DNA from: Methanomassiliicoccaceae archaeon UBA480
Lineage (GTDB): Archaea > Thermoplasmatota > Thermoplasmata > Methanomassiliicoccales > Methanomethylophilaceae
Assembly (NCBI GenBank): GCA_002506425.1
Contig: DAXO01000043.1
Location: 13,299-35,248, forward strand
Reading direction: 5' to 3'
DNA: 21,950 bases
Shown: in pieces, positions 21,277 through 21,950 of the stretch
Numbering within the stretch: position 1 is the stretch's first letter
Layout: the number at the start of each line of letters is the position of its first letter
Program-made: the position numbers and the translations under genes
The notes under the pieces: model-generated
Database searches by the model: none
The model's input: only the letters and a program-made list of their open reading frames with translations
Told to the model about the DNA's origin: nothing

Positions 21277-21609
21277 ATGAGCATGCAGAACGAGATTCAG
21301 GCGGTCATCGACAGATTCCACAGGAAGATGGAGAAGGATCCGGAGCTCAAGAAGGAGGTCGAGCATCTGGAGAAGACGTTCAACCTCGACCTCGGAGAGG
21401 AGAACTACACCCTCAAGCTCAAGGATGCGCACATCTACTATTTCGAGCCGGGACTCGACCCTAACGCAGATGTCACCCTGACCACCACCCCCGAGAACCT
21501 GCAGGGACTCATCGACGGGACGCTCAGGCCCATGCGCGCATACGTTCTGAAGAAGATCCAGGTCAAGGGCAAGATCGACGACCTGATGTTCTTGAAGAAG
21601 CTCTTCTGA
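21277..21609 (+). CDS. SCP2 sterol-binding-domain-like protein
   Basis: The 110-aa product resembles the SCP2 lipid-binding fold: an N-terminal helix (MSMQNEIQAVIDRFHRKMEK) and beta strands (FNLDLGEENYTLKLKDAHIY). Then comes DADVTLTTTPENL-like sequence (NADVTLTTTPENLQGLIDGT at about 67-86) and a C-terminal helix (KIDDLMFLKKLF). In bacteria and archaea such stand-alone domains may bind lipids or acyl groups, but the ligand is unknown. The ATG at 21277 has GGTGA at 21267-21271, covering the rnhB stop, so translation is probably coupled. Longer in-frame sequence upstream shadows rnhB. Confidence 0.8.
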   Translation: MSMQNEIQAVIDRFHRKMEKDPELKKEVEHLEKTFNLDLGEENYTLKLKDAHIYYFEPGLDPNADVTLTTTPENLQGLIDGTLRPMRAYVLKKIQVKGKIDDLMFLKKLF

Positions 21610-21624
21610 GTCGAAAAGAAAGCA

Positions 21625-21632
21625 TTAAATAT
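21625..21632 (+). promoter_or_regulatory. TATA box of the initiator tRNA gene
   Basis: TTAAATAT is centred about 29 bp before the tRNA 5' end, the usual archaeal distance. It lies just after the SCP2-like gene stop, so the tRNA has its own promoter. Confidence 0.6.
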
Positions 21633-21633
21633 C

Positions 21634-21650
21634 CCACCCGATTAGGGTGG
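21634..21650. repeat. Inverted repeat between TATA box and tRNA
   Basis: CCACCC (21634-21639) and GGGTGG (21645-21650) form a 6-bp stem with the loop GATTA. With one mismatch it extends by two further pairs. It may be the end of the SCP2 transcript, an operator, or a hairpin in a short tRNA leader. Confidence 0.4.
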
Positions 21651-21656
21651 AATCAT

Positions 21657-21734
21657 AGCGAGGTGGGGTAGCCAGGATATCCCGTCGGGCTCATAACCCG
21701 GAGATCGGTCGTTCAAATCGACCCCTCGCTACCA
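21657..21734 (+). tRNA. Initiator tRNA-Met (anticodon CAT)
   Basis: The gene folds into a full cloverleaf: acceptor AGCGAGG (21657-21663) with CCTCGCT (21724-21730), D stem GGG/CCC (21666-21668 with 21681-21683), anticodon stem TCGGG/CCCGG, and T stem GGTCG/CGACC. The anticodon CAT is at 21692-21694. An A1-T72 end pair and three G-C pairs in the anticodon stem (GGG/CCC) are the hallmarks of archaeal initiator tRNA, not elongator tRNA. The CCA tail (21732-21734) is encoded in the DNA. No intron is present. Confidence 0.95.
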
Positions 21735-21741
21735 TCTCTTC

Positions 21742-21950
21742 TCAACACATGTCTCTGCTGCCGAATGGTCTGCAGAACCTGCACTCGAGGAACCGTTTCT
21801 GCGGCGGTGAGATTCTGCCTCGGTCGATTGTCCATCGCCATGATAATTCTAGAGCGCCTTTCGAGGAATGCAGGCACCCGAGAAGCGTGTCGATGCGGAT
21901 TCCGGCATCCGCTTCGGCAATCAATGATTCCGATTTCCCAATTTGTGTGG
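21742..21950 (-). other. Reading frame open to the right edge, possibly a partial gene
   Basis: On the minus strand a frame runs from the window edge to TGA at 21742, only 8 nt from the tRNA 3' end. It ends with ECRFCRPFGSRDMC, which holds a CxxC pair and a final cysteine. I recognise no family. Codon use has less third-position G/C than the genes nearby but looks more coding-like than the opposite strand, where another open frame also exists. It may be the C-terminus of a real gene, or noncoding sequence. The only in-frame start seen is a TTG at 21924, and the frame continues past it. Confidence 0.25.

Noticed and set aside
1..21950. Search by eye for CRISPR arrays, insertion sequences and phage or defence genes
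   Set aside because: No direct repeats with regular spacing, transposase, integrase or defence domains were seen; the window is almost entirely housekeeping genes.

Overview
The window is chromosomal DNA from a euryarchaeon, most likely of class Thermoplasmata and, by inference, a methanogen of the order Methanomassiliicoccales. The evidence is archaeal-type ribosomal proteins (S4e, L19e, L32e), SUI1 and the RNase P protein Rnp1 inside the ribosomal operon, a MptA-type GTP cyclohydrolase (tetrahydromethanopterin route), the archaeosine enzyme RaSEA, an archaeal initiator tRNA and TATA-type promoters. All 35 protein genes with a visible stop end in TGA (32) or TAA (3) and none in TAG, as expected where amber may be reserved for pyrrolysine. 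The genes are GC-rich with strong Shine-Dalgarno (SD) sites of the GGAGG or GGTGA type.

Positions 15752 down to 140 (minus strand) form one compact 28-gene operon, a fusion of the S10 and spc operons: L3-L4-L23-L2-S19-L22-S3-L29-SUI1-Rnp1-S17-L14-L24-S4e-L5-S14-S8-L6-L32e-L19e-L18-S5-L30-L15-SecY-EMC3/DUF106-Cmk-Cbf5. Gaps are 0-26 nt and many junctions are ATGA or TGATG overlaps, so translation is probably coupled throughout. The operon joins ribosome building (r-proteins, Cbf5 for rRNA pseudouridylation), tRNA maturation (Rnp1), start-site selection (SUI1), membrane protein insertion (SecY, EMC3-like protein) and CTP/dCTP precursor supply (Cmk). It starts behind an unusually long leader of about 170 nt with several hairpins. 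At its far end, at the left edge of the window, is a perfect 22-bp palindrome.

Positions 16024-17347 (minus) hold a two-gene unit, raSEA then a small DUF5611-like gene. Positions 17500-19645 (plus) hold a divergent pair: an FAD/NAD(P)H disulfide-type oxidoreductase and a homologue of human C15orf41/CDIN1, a PD-(D/E)XK-nuclease-like protein. This pair converges on mptA (19686-20570, minus) across a GC-rich hairpin. mptA diverges from rnhB (RNase HII, plus), which is followed 5 nt later by a small SCP2-like gene. The initiator tRNA-Met lies at 21657-21734 with its own TATA box. The right edge (21742-21950) holds only a weak reading frame open to the border.

There is no sign of a CRISPR array, insertion sequence or defence island. 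No intergenic stretch exceeds 300 nt; the longest is the 271-nt leader and promoter region at 15753-16023. The most interesting items are the structured operon leader, the absence of TAG stops, the C15orf41-like gene and its redox neighbour, and the palindrome at the left edge.
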